In this document: positions 9,262-17,531 of the stretch, in pieces
Layout of the letters: each line of letters begins with the position of its first letter
How positions within the stretch are numbered: position 1 is the first letter of the stretch
Source: Massilia sp. PDC64
GTDB lineage: Bacteria > Pseudomonadota > Gammaproteobacteria > Burkholderiales > Burkholderiaceae_D
Reading direction: 5' to 3'
DNA length: 64,000 nt
Assembly: GCF_900101265.1 (NCBI RefSeq)
Contig: NZ_FMZS01000006.1
Coordinates: 124,001 to 188,000, forward strand
Made by a program: the position numbers and the translations under genes
Notes under the pieces: model-generated
Told to the model about the DNA's origin: nothing
Database searches by the model: none
The model's input: only the letters and a program-made list of their open reading frames with translations

Positions 9262-9765
9262 ATGATCGAATCCGCCGTCCTGTGGCTGCTGAAATTCCTT
9301 GCCGTGCCCACCGTCGGGCTCACGTCGGTTTTCCTCATCGCCTTCGTCTCCGCGACCCTGCTGCCGCTCGGCTCCGAGCCGGCCGTGTTCGCCGTCGTGA
9401 AAGCGAACCCCGCGATGTTCTGGCCCACCGTCCTTGTCGCCACCCTGGGCAACACGCTGGGCGGCATCGTCGACTACTGGATCGGCTACCGCGCCAAGGT
9501 CGCTTTTGCGAAGGAACGCACGTCGCGCTGGTTCCACTGGCTCAAGCGCTACGGCGCGAAGACGATGCTGCTGTCCTGGGTGCCGGGCATCGGTGACCCG
9601 CTGTGCACCCTGGCCGGCTGGCTGCATCTGCCGTTTTGGCCCAGCGTGATCTATATGGCCATCGGCAAGTTCGGGCGGTACGTGTTCATGACCGTGACCC
9701 TGTTGTACATTCCGAACGGGTGGTGGAAGTGGCTGGGGGAGATGAGCAGCAAACTGTTCGGGTGA
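9262..9765 (+). CDS. YqaA-like inner-membrane protein (SNARE/DedA-related)
   Basis: Protein of 167 residues with about four membrane segments, related to the YqaA branch of the DedA superfamily. Characteristic points are the glycine/proline-rich loop SATLLPLGSEPAVFA, the segment LGNTLGGIVDYWIGY and WVPGIGDPLCTLAGWLHLPFW; DedA-type proteins are implicated in lipid flipping and envelope homeostasis. The start ATG 9262 (MIESAVLWLLKF) fits the family length; a longer form from ATG 9220 would overlap the probable -10 box. It stands alone, divergent from ilvA. No specific function is assigned. Confidence 0.82.
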   Translation: MIESAVLWLLKFLAVPTVGLTSVFLIAFVSATLLPLGSEPAVFAVVKANPAMFWPTVLVATLGNTLGGIVDYWIGYRAKVAFAKERTSRWFHWLKRYGAKTMLLSWVPGIGDPLCTLAGWLHLPFWPSVIYMAIGKFGRYVFMTVTLLYIPNGWWKWLGEMSSKLFG

Positions 9766-9985
9766 ACGGGACGCCATCCGGCGTGGATAAGATGCCTGTT
9801 CTTTCATCAGACCGAGCTTTTGCTGGAAAACGTTGCGCTCTGCCAAAACAAATTTGCGCGGATGCGTCGTTTTCCGTCCATTTCTGCTTTTTCGCCGTTG
9901 CAAATATTATTCCTTCCCCAGCGTGGTGCATCGCAATAAGCTAGAATAGACAGTCCTACGCGTCAGTACGACAGTCGATCTCCCC

Positions 9986-12900
9986 ATGAACGCTCCTGCC
10001 AATATCCACGCCCTGCTCGAAGAAAACGCGCCCATCCGGCTGCGCGAAATTCCTTATAACTACACGTCGTTCTCCGATCGCGAGATCGTGATCCGGCTGC
10101 TGGGCGAGTCATCGTGGCAGTTGCTGGATGAATTGCGCGGTGCCCGCCAGACCGGGCGCTCGGCCCGCATGCTGTACGAAGTCCTGGGCGACATCTGGGT
10201 CGTGCGCCGCAATCCCTACCTGCAGGACGACCTGCTGGACAACCCGAAGCGCCGCGCCAAACTGATCGAGGCACTGCATCACCGCCTGGCGGAAGTCGAC
10301 AAGCGCCGCCTGACCGTCGATGCCGGCGACGCGGATCCGGCCACGGCCGCGCGTCGCAGCGCCGCCGTCGAGCAGCTGCTCGTCGCCGCGCGCAAGGCCG
10401 TCGACGACTTCGGCCGCGAATTCGCGGATACCTACGACCTGCGCAAGCGCGCCAAGGCCGTGCTGGGCCGCTACACCGATAAACGCAACATCCGCTTCGA
10501 CGGCATGCACCGCACGTCGCACGTGACGGACGCCACCGACTGGCGCGTCGAATACCCGTTCCTCGTGCTGTTGCCGGATTCGGAAGACGAGATGGCCGGC
10601 CTGGTGAAAGGCTGCATCGAGCTCGGGCTGACCATCATCCCGCGCGGCGGCGGCACGGGCTACACGGGCGGCGCGATTCCGCTGTCGCCGATGTCGGCCG
10701 TCATCAACACGGAAAAACTGCTGCAGATGGGCGAGGTCGAGATGACGCGCCTGCCGGGCGTGGACCGCGACTACGCGACCATCTACACGGGCGCCGGCGT
10801 CGTCACGCAGCGCGTGTCGCAGGCGGCCGAGAAGGCCGGCTTCGTGTTCGCCGTCGACCCGACGTCGGCGCACGCCTCGTGCATCGGCGGGAACATCGCG
10901 ATGAACGCGGGCGGCAAGAAGGCCGTCCTGTGGGGCACGGCGCTGGACAACCTCGCCTCCTGGCGCATGGTCGACCCGAACGGCGACTGGCTCGACGTCA
11001 CGCGCATCGACCATAACCTCGGCAAGATCCACGACGCGCCCGTCGCGACGTTCAAGCTCGAATGGACCCATCCGTCGGAAAAGGGCGCCCCGAAGGGCGA
11101 GCCGTTCCGCACCGAGACGCTGGCCATCGAAGGCCGCCGCTTCCGCAAGGAAGGCCTCGGCAAGGACGTCACCGACAAATTCCTCGCGGGCCTGCCGGGC
11201 ATCCAGAAAGAGGGCACCGATGGCCTGATCACGTCGGCGCGCTGGATCCTGCACAAGATGCCGAAGTACACGCGCACCGTCGCGCTGGAATTCTTCGGCC
11301 AGGCGCGCGATGCGATCCCGTCGATCGTCGAGATCAAGGATTACCTGGACAGCCTGCCGAAGAGCGGCAAGCCGGAATTCGCCAGCCTGCGCCTCGCGGG
11401 CCTGGAGCACCTGGACGAGCGCTACCTGCGCGCCGTCGGCTACGCGACGAAATCGAAGCGCGGCACCCTGCCGAAGATGGCGCTGTTCGGCGACATCGTC
11501 GGCGACGACGAGAACGCCGTGGCGCTGGCGACGTCCGAAGTCGTGCGCCTCGCGAACACGCGCGTGGGCGAGGGCTTCATTGCCGTCAGCCCGGAAGCCC
11601 GTAAAAAATTCTGGCTCGACCGCTCGCGCACCGCGGCCATCGCGCGCCACACGAACGCCTTCAAGATCAATGAAGACGTCGTCATTCCGCTGAACCGCAT
11701 GGGCGAGTACACGGATGGCATCGAGCGCATCAACGTCGAGCTGTCGATCAAGAACAAGCTGCAGCTCGTCGAGGAATTGCACGCCTATTTCACGTCCGGC
11801 ACCCTGGAAGTGACGAAGGCGGACGATGCGACCGGCGAAGGCGTGTCGAAGGAAGAGATCCTCGGCGACCGTCCGCAGCAGGCCGACGACCTGCTGGCCC
11901 GCGTGTCCGCGCGCTGGACGTGGATCATGGCCAGCCTCGACCAGCCGCTGGGCGACGTGCTCGACAAGCTGGCCGACTTCGGTCTCGACGGCCTGACCGG
12001 CACGTTCCAGGCGCGCCTCGCCCAGCAGCCGGGCGCGAAGCTGTTCGACGTCGTGCAGGACCACACCGTGCGCGTCTCGTGGAAGAACGAGATCCGCGCG
12101 CCGCTGCGCCAGATCTTCAACGGCGCGGCCTACAAGCCGATCCTCGACGAGGCCACGGCGATCCACAAGCGCGTGCTGCGTTCGCGCGTGTTCGTCGCGC
12201 TGCACATGCACGCGGGCGATGGCAACGTGCACACGAACCTGCCCGTGAACTCGGACGACTACGCGATGCTGCAGGACGCGCACAAGGCCGTCGAGCGCAT
12301 CATGAAGCTGGCCCGTTCGCTGGACGGCGTCATCTCGGGCGAGCACGGCATCGGCATCACGAAGCTGGAATTCCTCACCGAGGACGAGATCCGCGACTTC
12401 CGCGACTACAAGCAGCGCGTGGACCCGGAAGGCCGCTTCAACAAGGGCAAGCTGCTGAACAGCGACACCGCGTACGCCGACCTGCGCAACGCGTACACGC
12501 CGTCGTTCGGCCTGATGGGCCACGAATCGCTGATCATGCAGCAGAGCGACATCGGCGAGATCGCCAACAGCGTCAAGGACTGCCTGCGCTGCGGCAAGTG
12601 CAAGCCCGTGTGCACGACGCACGTGCCGCAATCGAACCTGCTGTACTCGCCGCGCGACAAGATCCTCGCGACGTCCGCGCTGATCGAGGCCTTCCTGTAC
12701 GAAGAGCAGACGCGCCGCGGCGTGTCGATCCGCCACTGGGAAGAATTCGAGGACGTGTCCGACCACTGCACCGTGTGCCACAAGTGCGTGACGCCGTGCC
12801 CGGTCAACATCGACTTCGGCGACGTCTCGATGAACATGCGTAACCTGCTGCGCAAGATGGACAAGCGCAGCTTCAAGCCGGCGCAGCGCGCGGGCATGTT

Positions 12901-13993
12901 CTTCCTTAACGCGACCGACCCGACGACGATCAATGCGATGCGCAAGGGGATGATCGACTGGGGCTACAAGGCCCAGCGCCTCGGCGCGACCGTGCTGAAG
13001 GCCGTCGCGAAAGAGCAGACGAAGGCACCGCCTCCGACGACCGGCAAGGCGCCGATCCGCGAGCAGGTGATCCACTTCGTGAACAAGAAGATGCCGGGCA
13101 ACCTGCCGAAGAAGACGGCGCGCGCGCTGCTGGACATCGAGGACGACAAGATCATCCCGATCATCCGCAACCCGAAGGTCACGAACGCCGATACGGAAGC
13201 CGTGTTCTACTTCCCGGGCTGCGGCTCCGAACGCCTGTTCTCGCAGGTGGGCCTGGCCACGCAGGCGATGCTGTGGGAAGTGGGCGTGCAGACCGTGCTG
13301 CCGCCGGGTTACCTGTGCTGCGGCTACCCGCAGCGCGGCGCCGGCCAGTACGACAAGGCCGACAAGATGGTGACGGATAACCGCGTGCTGTTCCACCGCA
13401 TGGCCAACACGCTGAACTACCTCGACATCAAGACGGTCGTCGTGTCGTGCGGCACCTGCTACGACTCGCTGGCGAACTACGAGTTCGACAAGATCTTCCC
13501 GGGCTGCCGCCTCATCGACATCCATGAATATCTGATGGAGAAGGGCGTCAAGCTGGAAGGCGTCACCGGTACGCGCTACATGTACCACGACCCGTGCCAC
13601 ACGCCGATGAAGCTGCAGGACTCGGTGAAAACCGTGAATGCGCTCGTGCAGACCGTCGACAACGTCAAGATCGAGAAGAACGACCGCTGCTGCGGCGAGT
13701 CGGGCACGTTCGCCGTGAGCCGTCCCGACATCTCGACCCAGGTCCGCTTCCGCAAGGAGCAGGAAATGGTGAAGGGCGCCGACAAGCTGCGCGAAGACGG
13801 CTTCAAGGGTGACGTCAAGATCCTGACGAGCTGCCCGTCCTGCCTGCAGGGCCTGAACCGCTACAACGACGATTCGGGCACCACGGCCGACTACATCGTC
13901 GTCGAGATGGCGCGCCACCTGCTGGGCGAGAACTGGTTGCCGAACTACGTCGCGAACGCCAACAACGGCGGCATCGAGCGGGTGCTCGTATGA
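9986..13993 (+). CDS. Fused FAD-linked oxidase / 4Fe-4S / CCG-domain oxidoreductase (DUF3683 type)
   Basis: A 1335-residue dehydrogenase joining units that are separate in glycolate oxidase (GlcD plus GlcF). In order: an N-terminal DUF3683-like region (to about 150); an FAD-binding type-4 domain with [11 protein letters not shown] near 218-228; the FAD-oxidase C-terminal domain with [14 protein letters not shown] near 785; two 4Fe-4S motifs [11 protein letters not shown] (from 866) and [12 protein letters not shown] (near 928); and two CCG domains with [21 protein letters not shown] and [17 protein letters not shown]. The likely role is membrane-associated oxidation of a 2-hydroxy acid such as D-lactate with electrons passed to quinone. 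It overlaps the HIT gene by ATGA. Substrate unproven. Confidence 0.9.
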   Translation: MNAPANIHALLEENAPIRLREIPYNYTSFSDREIVIRLLGESSWQLLDELRGARQTGRSARMLYEVLGDIWVVRRNPYLQDDLLDNPKRRAKLIEALHHRLAEVDKRRLTVDAGDADPATAARRSAAVEQLLVAARKAVDDFGREFADTYDLRKRAKAVLGRYTDKRNIRFDGMHRTSHVTDATDWRVEYPFLVLLPDSEDEMAGLVKGCIELGLTIIPRGGGTGYTGGAIPLSPMSAVINTEKLLQMGEVEMTRLPGVDRDYATIYTGAGVVTQRVSQAAEKAGFVFAVDPTSAHASCIGGNIAMNAGGKKAVLWGTALDNLASWRMVDPNGDWLDVTRIDHNLGKIHDAPVATFKLEWTHPSEKGAPKGEPFRTETLAIEGRRFRKEGLGKDVTDKFLAGLPGIQKEGTDGLITSARWILHKMPKYTRTVALEFFGQARDAIPSIVEIKDYLDSLPKSGKPEFASLRLAGLEHLDERYLRAVGYATKSKRGTLPKMALFGDIVGDDENAVALATSEVVRLANTRVGEGFIAVSPEARKKFWLDRSRTAAIARHTNAFKINEDVVIPLNRMGEYTDGIERINVELSIKNKLQLVEELHAYFTSGTLEVTKADDATGEGVSKEEILGDRPQQADDLLARVSARWTWIMASLDQPLGDVLDKLADFGLDGLTGTFQARLAQQPGAKLFDVVQDHTVRVSWKNEIRAPLRQIFNGAAYKPILDEATAIHKRVLRSRVFVALHMHAGDGNVHTNLPVNSDDYAMLQDAHKAVERIMKLARSLDGVISGEHGIGITKLEFLTEDEIRDFRDYKQRVDPEGRFNKGKLLNSDTAYADLRNAYTPSFGLMGHESLIMQQSDIGEIANSVKDCLRCGKCKPVCTTHVPQSNLLYSPRDKILATSALIEAFLYEEQTRRGVSIRHWEEFEDVSDHCTVCHKCVTPCPVNIDFGDVSMNMRNLLRKMDKRSFKPAQRAGMFFLNATDPTTINAMRKGMIDWGYKAQRLGATVLKAVAKEQTKAPPPTTGKAPIREQVIHFVNKKMPGNLPKKTARALLDIEDDKIIPIIRNPKVTNADTEAVFYFPGCGSERLFSQVGLATQAMLWEVGVQTVLPPGYLCCGYPQRGAGQYDKADKMVTDNRVLFHRMANTLNYLDIKTVVVSCGTCYDSLANYEFDKIFPGCRLIDIHEYLMEKGVKLEGVTGTRYMYHDPCHTPMKLQDSVKTVNALVQTVDNVKIEKNDRCCGESGTFAVSRPDISTQVRFRKEQEMVKGADKLREDGFKGDVKILTSCPSCLQGLNRYNDDSGTTADYIVVEMARHLLGENWLPNYVANANNGGIERVLV

Positions 13994-14421
13994 CGCGCGT
14001 GGCCGGCTGCGAGCTGTGCGACTTGTCGGCGCCCACCGTCGTCGACAACGACAAGTTCGCGGTCATCCTCGTCGACGATGCGAACTACCCGGGCTTCGCG
14101 CGCGTGATCTGGAAAGACCACGTGCGCGAGGTGAGCGACCTGGCGGATGCGGACCGGCTGCTGCTGAACGACGCGGTGTACAAGCTCGAACTGGCGGTGC
14201 GCGAGGTGATGCAGCCGCTGAAGGTCAACGTGGCGAGCCTGGGCAACGTGGTGCCGCACCTGCACTGGCACGTGATCCCGCGCTACGCGGACGACGCGCA
14301 CTTCCCCGCGCCCGTGTGGGCGCAGGCGCAGCGCGCGACGGACGAGGCGGTGCTGGTCGCGCGCCGGGCGCTCGTGCCGCAGCTGGCGGAGGCGATCGCA
14401 CGCAGGTTCGCGAGCCGCTAA
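13990..14421 (+). CDS. HIT-family nucleotide hydrolase/transferase
   Basis: Protein of 143 residues with the histidine triad [10 protein letters not shown] near the C-terminal half, the catalytic signature of HIT enzymes that cleave nucleoside phosphoramidates or dinucleotides. The N-terminus has a C-x2-C pair (CELCDLS) as in many bacterial HIT proteins, possibly a zinc site. Its ATG overlaps the stop of the large FAD/Fe-S gene (ATGA), so it is translationally coupled. DUF971 follows 29 nt downstream, forming one operon ending at the terminator near 14.9 kb. Natural substrate unknown. Confidence 0.9.
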   Translation: MTRVAGCELCDLSAPTVVDNDKFAVILVDDANYPGFARVIWKDHVREVSDLADADRLLLNDAVYKLELAVREVMQPLKVNVASLGNVVPHLHWHVIPRYADDAHFPAPVWAQAQRATDEAVLVARRALVPQLAEAIARRFASR

Positions 14422-14450
14422 CACGGCTTTCACTCACTGGATACGACATC

Positions 14451-14879
14451 ATGCCCACCCCCACCAACCTTACCATCCGCCAGCAATCGAAGATCCTGGA
14501 AATCGCCTTCGACGACGGCGCCGCGTTCTCCATTCCGTTCGAGCTGATGCGCGTGTACTCGCCGTCGGCCGAAGTGAAGGGCCACGGCCCGGGCCAGGAA
14601 GTGCTGCAGGTCGGCAAGCGCGACGTGGGCATCCGCGGCGTCGAGCCGGTCGGGAACTACGGCGTCAAGCCGTTGTTCACGGACGGCCACGAGTCCGGCA
14701 TCTACACGTGGGACTACCTGTACAAGCTGGGCAACGAGCAGGACACCCTGTGGCAGGACTACCTGGGCCGCCTGCATGCGGCGGGGTATGAAGGCGACAG
14801 CGGACGCGACGCGAGTGCCGTGCCGGCGGCCGGGCCGAAGGGCGGCGGTTGCGGCAGCGGCGGAAGCTGTAGCCACTAA
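14451..14879 (+). CDS. DUF971 domain protein (GBBH-like N-terminal domain)
   Basis: Protein of 142 residues of the DUF971 family, the small domain also found at the N-terminus of gamma-butyrobetaine hydroxylase. The pattern IRQQSKILEIAFDDGAAFS, PFELMRVYSPSAEVKGHGPGQ and the ending GIYTWDYLYKLGNEQDTLW is typical. The tail is Gly/Cys-rich (GGGCGSGGSCSH), suggesting metal binding. In related Burkholderiales this gene normally sits directly before ubiE; here about 6.2 kb of other genes separate them. ATG 14451 begins the domain directly. Confidence 0.88.
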   Translation: MPTPTNLTIRQQSKILEIAFDDGAAFSIPFELMRVYSPSAEVKGHGPGQEVLQVGKRDVGIRGVEPVGNYGVKPLFTDGHESGIYTWDYLYKLGNEQDTLWQDYLGRLHAAGYEGDSGRDASAVPAAGPKGGGCGSGGSCSH

Positions 14880-14881
14880 CG

Positions 14882-14916
14882 AAAAAAAGCGCCGGTGATA
14901 TACACGGCGCTTTTTT
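14882..14916. terminator. Bidirectional terminator between DUF971 and cspA
   Basis: An A-run, GCGCCG, a ~10-nt loop, CGGCGC and a T-run form a 12-bp stem with A/T flanks on both sides, so it can stop transcription of DUF971 (+) and of cspA (-). Confidence 0.88.
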
Positions 14917-14920
14917 CTTT

Positions 14921-14939
14921 GCCGGCCTGGTAGGCCGGC
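14921..14939. repeat. Short perfect inverted repeat
   Basis: GCCGGCCT and AGGCCGGC separated by GGT (8-bp arms), next to the bidirectional terminator. It probably forms an extra hairpin at the end of the cspA transcript. Confidence 0.55.
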
Positions 14940-14967
14940 GTAATCCGTTTGCGGTCCCGGTCGGGGA

Positions 14968-15171
14968 TTATTGCGGCTGGATGTTTGCTGCCTGCTTGCC
15001 CTTCGGACCGGAGGTCACGTCGAAGCTGACGCGCTGGTTTTCCGCCAGCGATTTGAAGCCGGCCGTATTGATGGCCGAGAAGTGTGCGAACAGATCGTCG
15101 CCACCATCGTCAGGTTTGATGAAGCCAAAGCCTTTTGCGTCGTTGAACCATTTCACGGTGCCAGTCGCCAT
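14968..15171 (-). CDS. Cold-shock protein, CspA family
   Basis: Single OB-fold nucleic-acid chaperone of 67 residues with RNP1 KGFGFIKP and RNP2 DLFAHF. The start [18 protein letters not shown] at 15171 is the family standard; the frame upstream to 15270 is the leader. A purine-rich stretch (GAGAGAGAAAC on the minus strand) precedes the ATG. The leader and upstream region (15172-15362) is AT-richer than average, as is common for cold-shock mRNAs with long structured 5' regions; no specific promoter is claimed. It ends before the bidirectional terminator. Confidence 0.95.
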   Translation of the reverse strand: MATGTVKWFNDAKGFGFIKPDDGGDDLFAHFSAINTAGFKSLAENQRVSFDVTSGPKGKQAANIQPQ

Positions 15172-15362
15172 TTGTTTCTCTCTCTCAAGAAATTTTTTTA
15201 ACAAGTAATGAGGTATCGCCGGCAGCACGTGGTTAAGCGATAAAACATCCCTGTTCCAGACTGTGCGCAAGCGAAAACCATTATAAGCAGAGTTTTAACA
15301 ATTGCGATGCACGATTGTTATCGTGTGTGGTAAAGCCGACATTCCCGTCGGCGCAAACGTTT

Positions 15363-16295
15363 TTATCGCGTTCTTTTCCAGTTCCATACGTGGCCGGCGA
15401 TGGTCACGGGGCGCGGAATCAGCTTTTCGCGGTACAGCAGGTCGGCCACGCGCTGCTGGCTGTCCTCGATCTCCTTCGTCACCGGCATCGTGCCCGCCTG
15501 CGTGCGTCCCAGCCACGTCGCGATGACGTCCACCGGCACGCCCACCTGCGGCGCCATCAGCGCGATCATGTCCTGCCGGTGCGTGTTGGCCCACTGGCCG
15601 GCCTGGGCAAACTGTTCGAGGACGGTGGCCACGACGTCCGGCGCGCGTTGCAGGAACGGGCGCGACGCGAGATAGAAGCCGTAGGCCGGCAGCAGGCCCG
15701 TGCGGTCGGCCAGCACGCGCGGGCGATAGGCCTTCTGCGCCGCGGCCAGGTACGGATCCCAGATGACCCAGGCGTCGACGGCGCCGGCCTCGAATGCGGC
15801 CCGTGCCTCGGCCGGGGCGAGGTAGACGGCCTGCACGTCGCGGATGCTCATGCCCGCCTTTTCCAGCGCCGCCACGAGCAGCAGGTGCGAGCCCGAACCG
15901 CGCTGGAACGCGACCTTCTTCCCGCGCAGCTGCGTCACGCTGCGGATGGGGGAGTCCGGCTTGACGATGATCGCCTCGCTCGTGACGGGCGGCGGTTCGG
16001 CCGCCACGTAGACGAGGTCCGCGCCCGCGGCCTGCGAAAAGACGGGCGGCGGCGCGCCGGTGGCGCCGATGTCGAGGCTGCCCGCGTTCAGCGCTTCCAG
16101 CATCTGCGGGCCGGCGGGGAACTCGATCCATTTCACCGTCATGCCTTTCGGGGCCAGCGCCCGGTCCAGCAGACCCTGCTTTTTCATGATCAGCGCGAGG
16201 CCGCCGCCTTTCTGGAAGCCGATGCGCACGACGTCCGTGGCCGCGTGGGCGGTGAGGGTCGCGCACAGCAGCAGCGCGGTCAATACGGTTTTCAT
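15363..16295 (-). CDS. SsuA-like aliphatic sulfonate-binding protein, orphan
   Basis: Periplasmic substrate-binding protein of 310 residues with an N-terminal signal peptide (MKTVLTALLLCATLTAHAA). The body follows the SsuA/TauA pattern: VRIGFQKGGGLALI near the N-terminus, KWIEFPAGPQMLEALNAGSLDIGATG, and AEARAAFEAGAVDAWVIWDP. It would capture an alkylsulfonate or similar organosulfur compound for an ABC importer. No permease or ATPase gene lies beside it; the nearest are ssuC and ssuB at 41-43 kb. It is 10 nt downstream of the lacI-type gene and probably co-transcribed with it. It resembles, but is clearly diverged from, the SsuA at 39.2 kb. Confidence 0.88.
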   Translation of the reverse strand: MKTVLTALLLCATLTAHAATDVVRIGFQKGGGLALIMKKQGLLDRALAPKGMTVKWIEFPAGPQMLEALNAGSLDIGATGAPPPVFSQAAGADLVYVAAEPPPVTSEAIIVKPDSPIRSVTQLRGKKVAFQRGSGSHLLLVAALEKAGMSIRDVQAVYLAPAEARAAFEAGAVDAWVIWDPYLAAAQKAYRPRVLADRTGLLPAYGFYLASRPFLQRAPDVVATVLEQFAQAGQWANTHRQDMIALMAPQVGVPVDVIATWLGRTQAGTMPVTKEIEDSQQRVADLLYREKLIPRPVTIAGHVWNWKRTR

Positions 16296-16305
16296 GTCAT
16301 TCCTT

Positions 16306-17358
16306 TCAGGTACTTTCGCGCGCCTGCAGTTCGCAGTCGAGCAGGTTGAGACGCGGCGACCCGTCCTCCGGTTCGAGTTCGCCGAGCGCTTCCAGGATGC
16401 GGCGCGCGGCCAGTTCGCCGATCGCCTGCGCGGGCGGGCGGATGGTCGTGAGGCTGGGCAGCAGCAGGTGCGAGAACGGGTAGTCGCCGAAGCCCATCAG
16501 CGCGCACTGGCGCGGCACGCTCATGCCGAGGCGTTGCGCGGCGAGCAGGGCGCCGGCGGCGAGATTGTCGTTGGCGAAGACGATGGCATCGGCCTTGCGC
16601 TTGCCGCGTCCCGCGGGCACGAGCGCGGCCAGCGCTTCCTGGCCCGCGTCGAACGGCGCCGGCGCCTGCGGCACGTACGTCCATGGTTCCAGGCCGTGTT
16701 CCCGCAGGACCGCCGCATAGCCGTCGCGCCGGTCGATGGCGCTCAGGTCGCCCGCCACGCTGTTCTGCACGAACGCGATGCGCTTGTAGCCCCGTTCGAC
16801 CAGGTGGCGCGCGGCCTGCGCCCCCACGTCGGTATTCGAATAGCCCACCTGGATGTGCTTGCGGCGCGGCGCGTAATCCCACGTCTCGACGACGGGGATG
16901 CCGCTCGCGGACAGCAGCGCTTCCGTGGCGCGCGTATGGAAGCGGCCCGTGACGACGAGCGCCGCCGGCGACCAGCCGAGGAACGTCCGCACCGCGTTCT
17001 CTTCCTGTTCCTTCGAAAAATAGCTGGACGCGAGCAGCACCTGGAAGCCGTGGCGGTTCAGGGTGTCGTTGAAGGCCTGGATCGTGGGCGCGAAGATCGG
17101 TCCGGAGATGTTCGGCACCACCATGCCGACAGAGCGCAGCCGCGCCGACGCGAGGCCGCCCGCGACGAGGTTCGGCACGTAATTCAGTTCCTTGATGGCG
17201 CGTGCGATGCGCGCACCCAGTTCGGCGGACACGCGTCCCGGTTGCTTCAGGTAGCGCGAGACGGTGATCGAACCGACGTCGGCCAGGCGGGCGACGTCGT
17301 GGATCGTCGCCCGGCCGGAGCCGCGCCGCTTGCGTGTCGTCGTCGTTGGGTCGGTCAT
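16306..17358 (-). CDS. LacI-family transcriptional regulator (GntR/GntH-like subgroup)
   Basis: Repressor of 350 residues: helix-turn-helix and hinge at residues ~18-65 (ATIHDVARLADVGSITVSRY, then ALNYVPN-like sequence), followed by a periplasmic-binding-protein-like effector domain (VGMVVPNISGPIFAPTIQAF to RLNLLDCEL). It is transcribed divergently from the TonB receptor, with the palindrome GGTACCGGTACC between them, and cotranscribed with the orphan SsuA-like gene. It very likely controls both directions of this island in response to the imported compound. LacI regulators are unusual for sulfonate genes, which are more often under CysB/Cbl-type LysR control. Confidence 0.92.
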   Translation of the reverse strand: MTDPTTTTRKRRGSGRATIHDVARLADVGSITVSRYLKQPGRVSAELGARIARAIKELNYVPNLVAGGLASARLRSVGMVVPNISGPIFAPTIQAFNDTLNRHGFQVLLASSYFSKEQEENAVRTFLGWSPAALVVTGRFHTRATEALLSASGIPVVETWDYAPRRKHIQVGYSNTDVGAQAARHLVERGYKRIAFVQNSVAGDLSAIDRRDGYAAVLREHGLEPWTYVPQAPAPFDAGQEALAALVPAGRGKRKADAIVFANDNLAAGALLAAQRLGMSVPRQCALMGFGDYPFSHLLLPSLTTIRPPAQAIGELAARRILEALGELEPEDGSPRLNLLDCELQAREST

Positions 17359-17429
17359 ATTCCTCCAGCAGATATCGATGCGTTTTTTAATTCTTTGACG
17401 CGGTCTCGTCCCTTCGCGGACACTTCGAC

Positions 17430-17441
17430 GGTACCGGTACC
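17430..17441. promoter_or_regulatory. Candidate LacI-family operator
   Basis: Perfect 12-bp palindrome GGTACCGGTACC between the divergent lacI-type gene and the TonB receptor gene. Its centre TACCGGTA resembles operators of GntR-type LacI regulators (central ACCGGT). It is 72 nt upstream of the lacI-type start and 91 nt upstream of the receptor start. Confidence 0.6.
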
Positions 17442-17531
17442 ACGCAAAAAAGTGTAGCAGCGAAGCGGTGCGCGACGAAGCAGGTTTTCCGCGCCACGCC
17501 AGAGAATTTCCGCATATAGAACGAGGGAAGC

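Noticed and set aside
9220..9765. Start of the YqaA-like gene at ATG 9220
   Set aside because: That ATG overlaps a perfect TATAAT box, and the added residues (MYSTYPSAVHPFLP) are not membrane- or family-like; ATG 9262 is preferred.
10109..13918. Very long open frame (1269 codons) antisense to the FAD/Fe-S oxidase gene
   Set aside because: It is a by-product of strong GC bias at third positions; its translation has no domain pattern, while the sense frame has all catalytic motifs. The same applies to other long antisense frames, for example 31283-33076 and 36765-39113.
14921..14939. A second intrinsic terminator for cspA
   Set aside because: The perfect inverted repeat has no U-run on either strand; the neighbouring A/T-flanked hairpin is the likely terminator.
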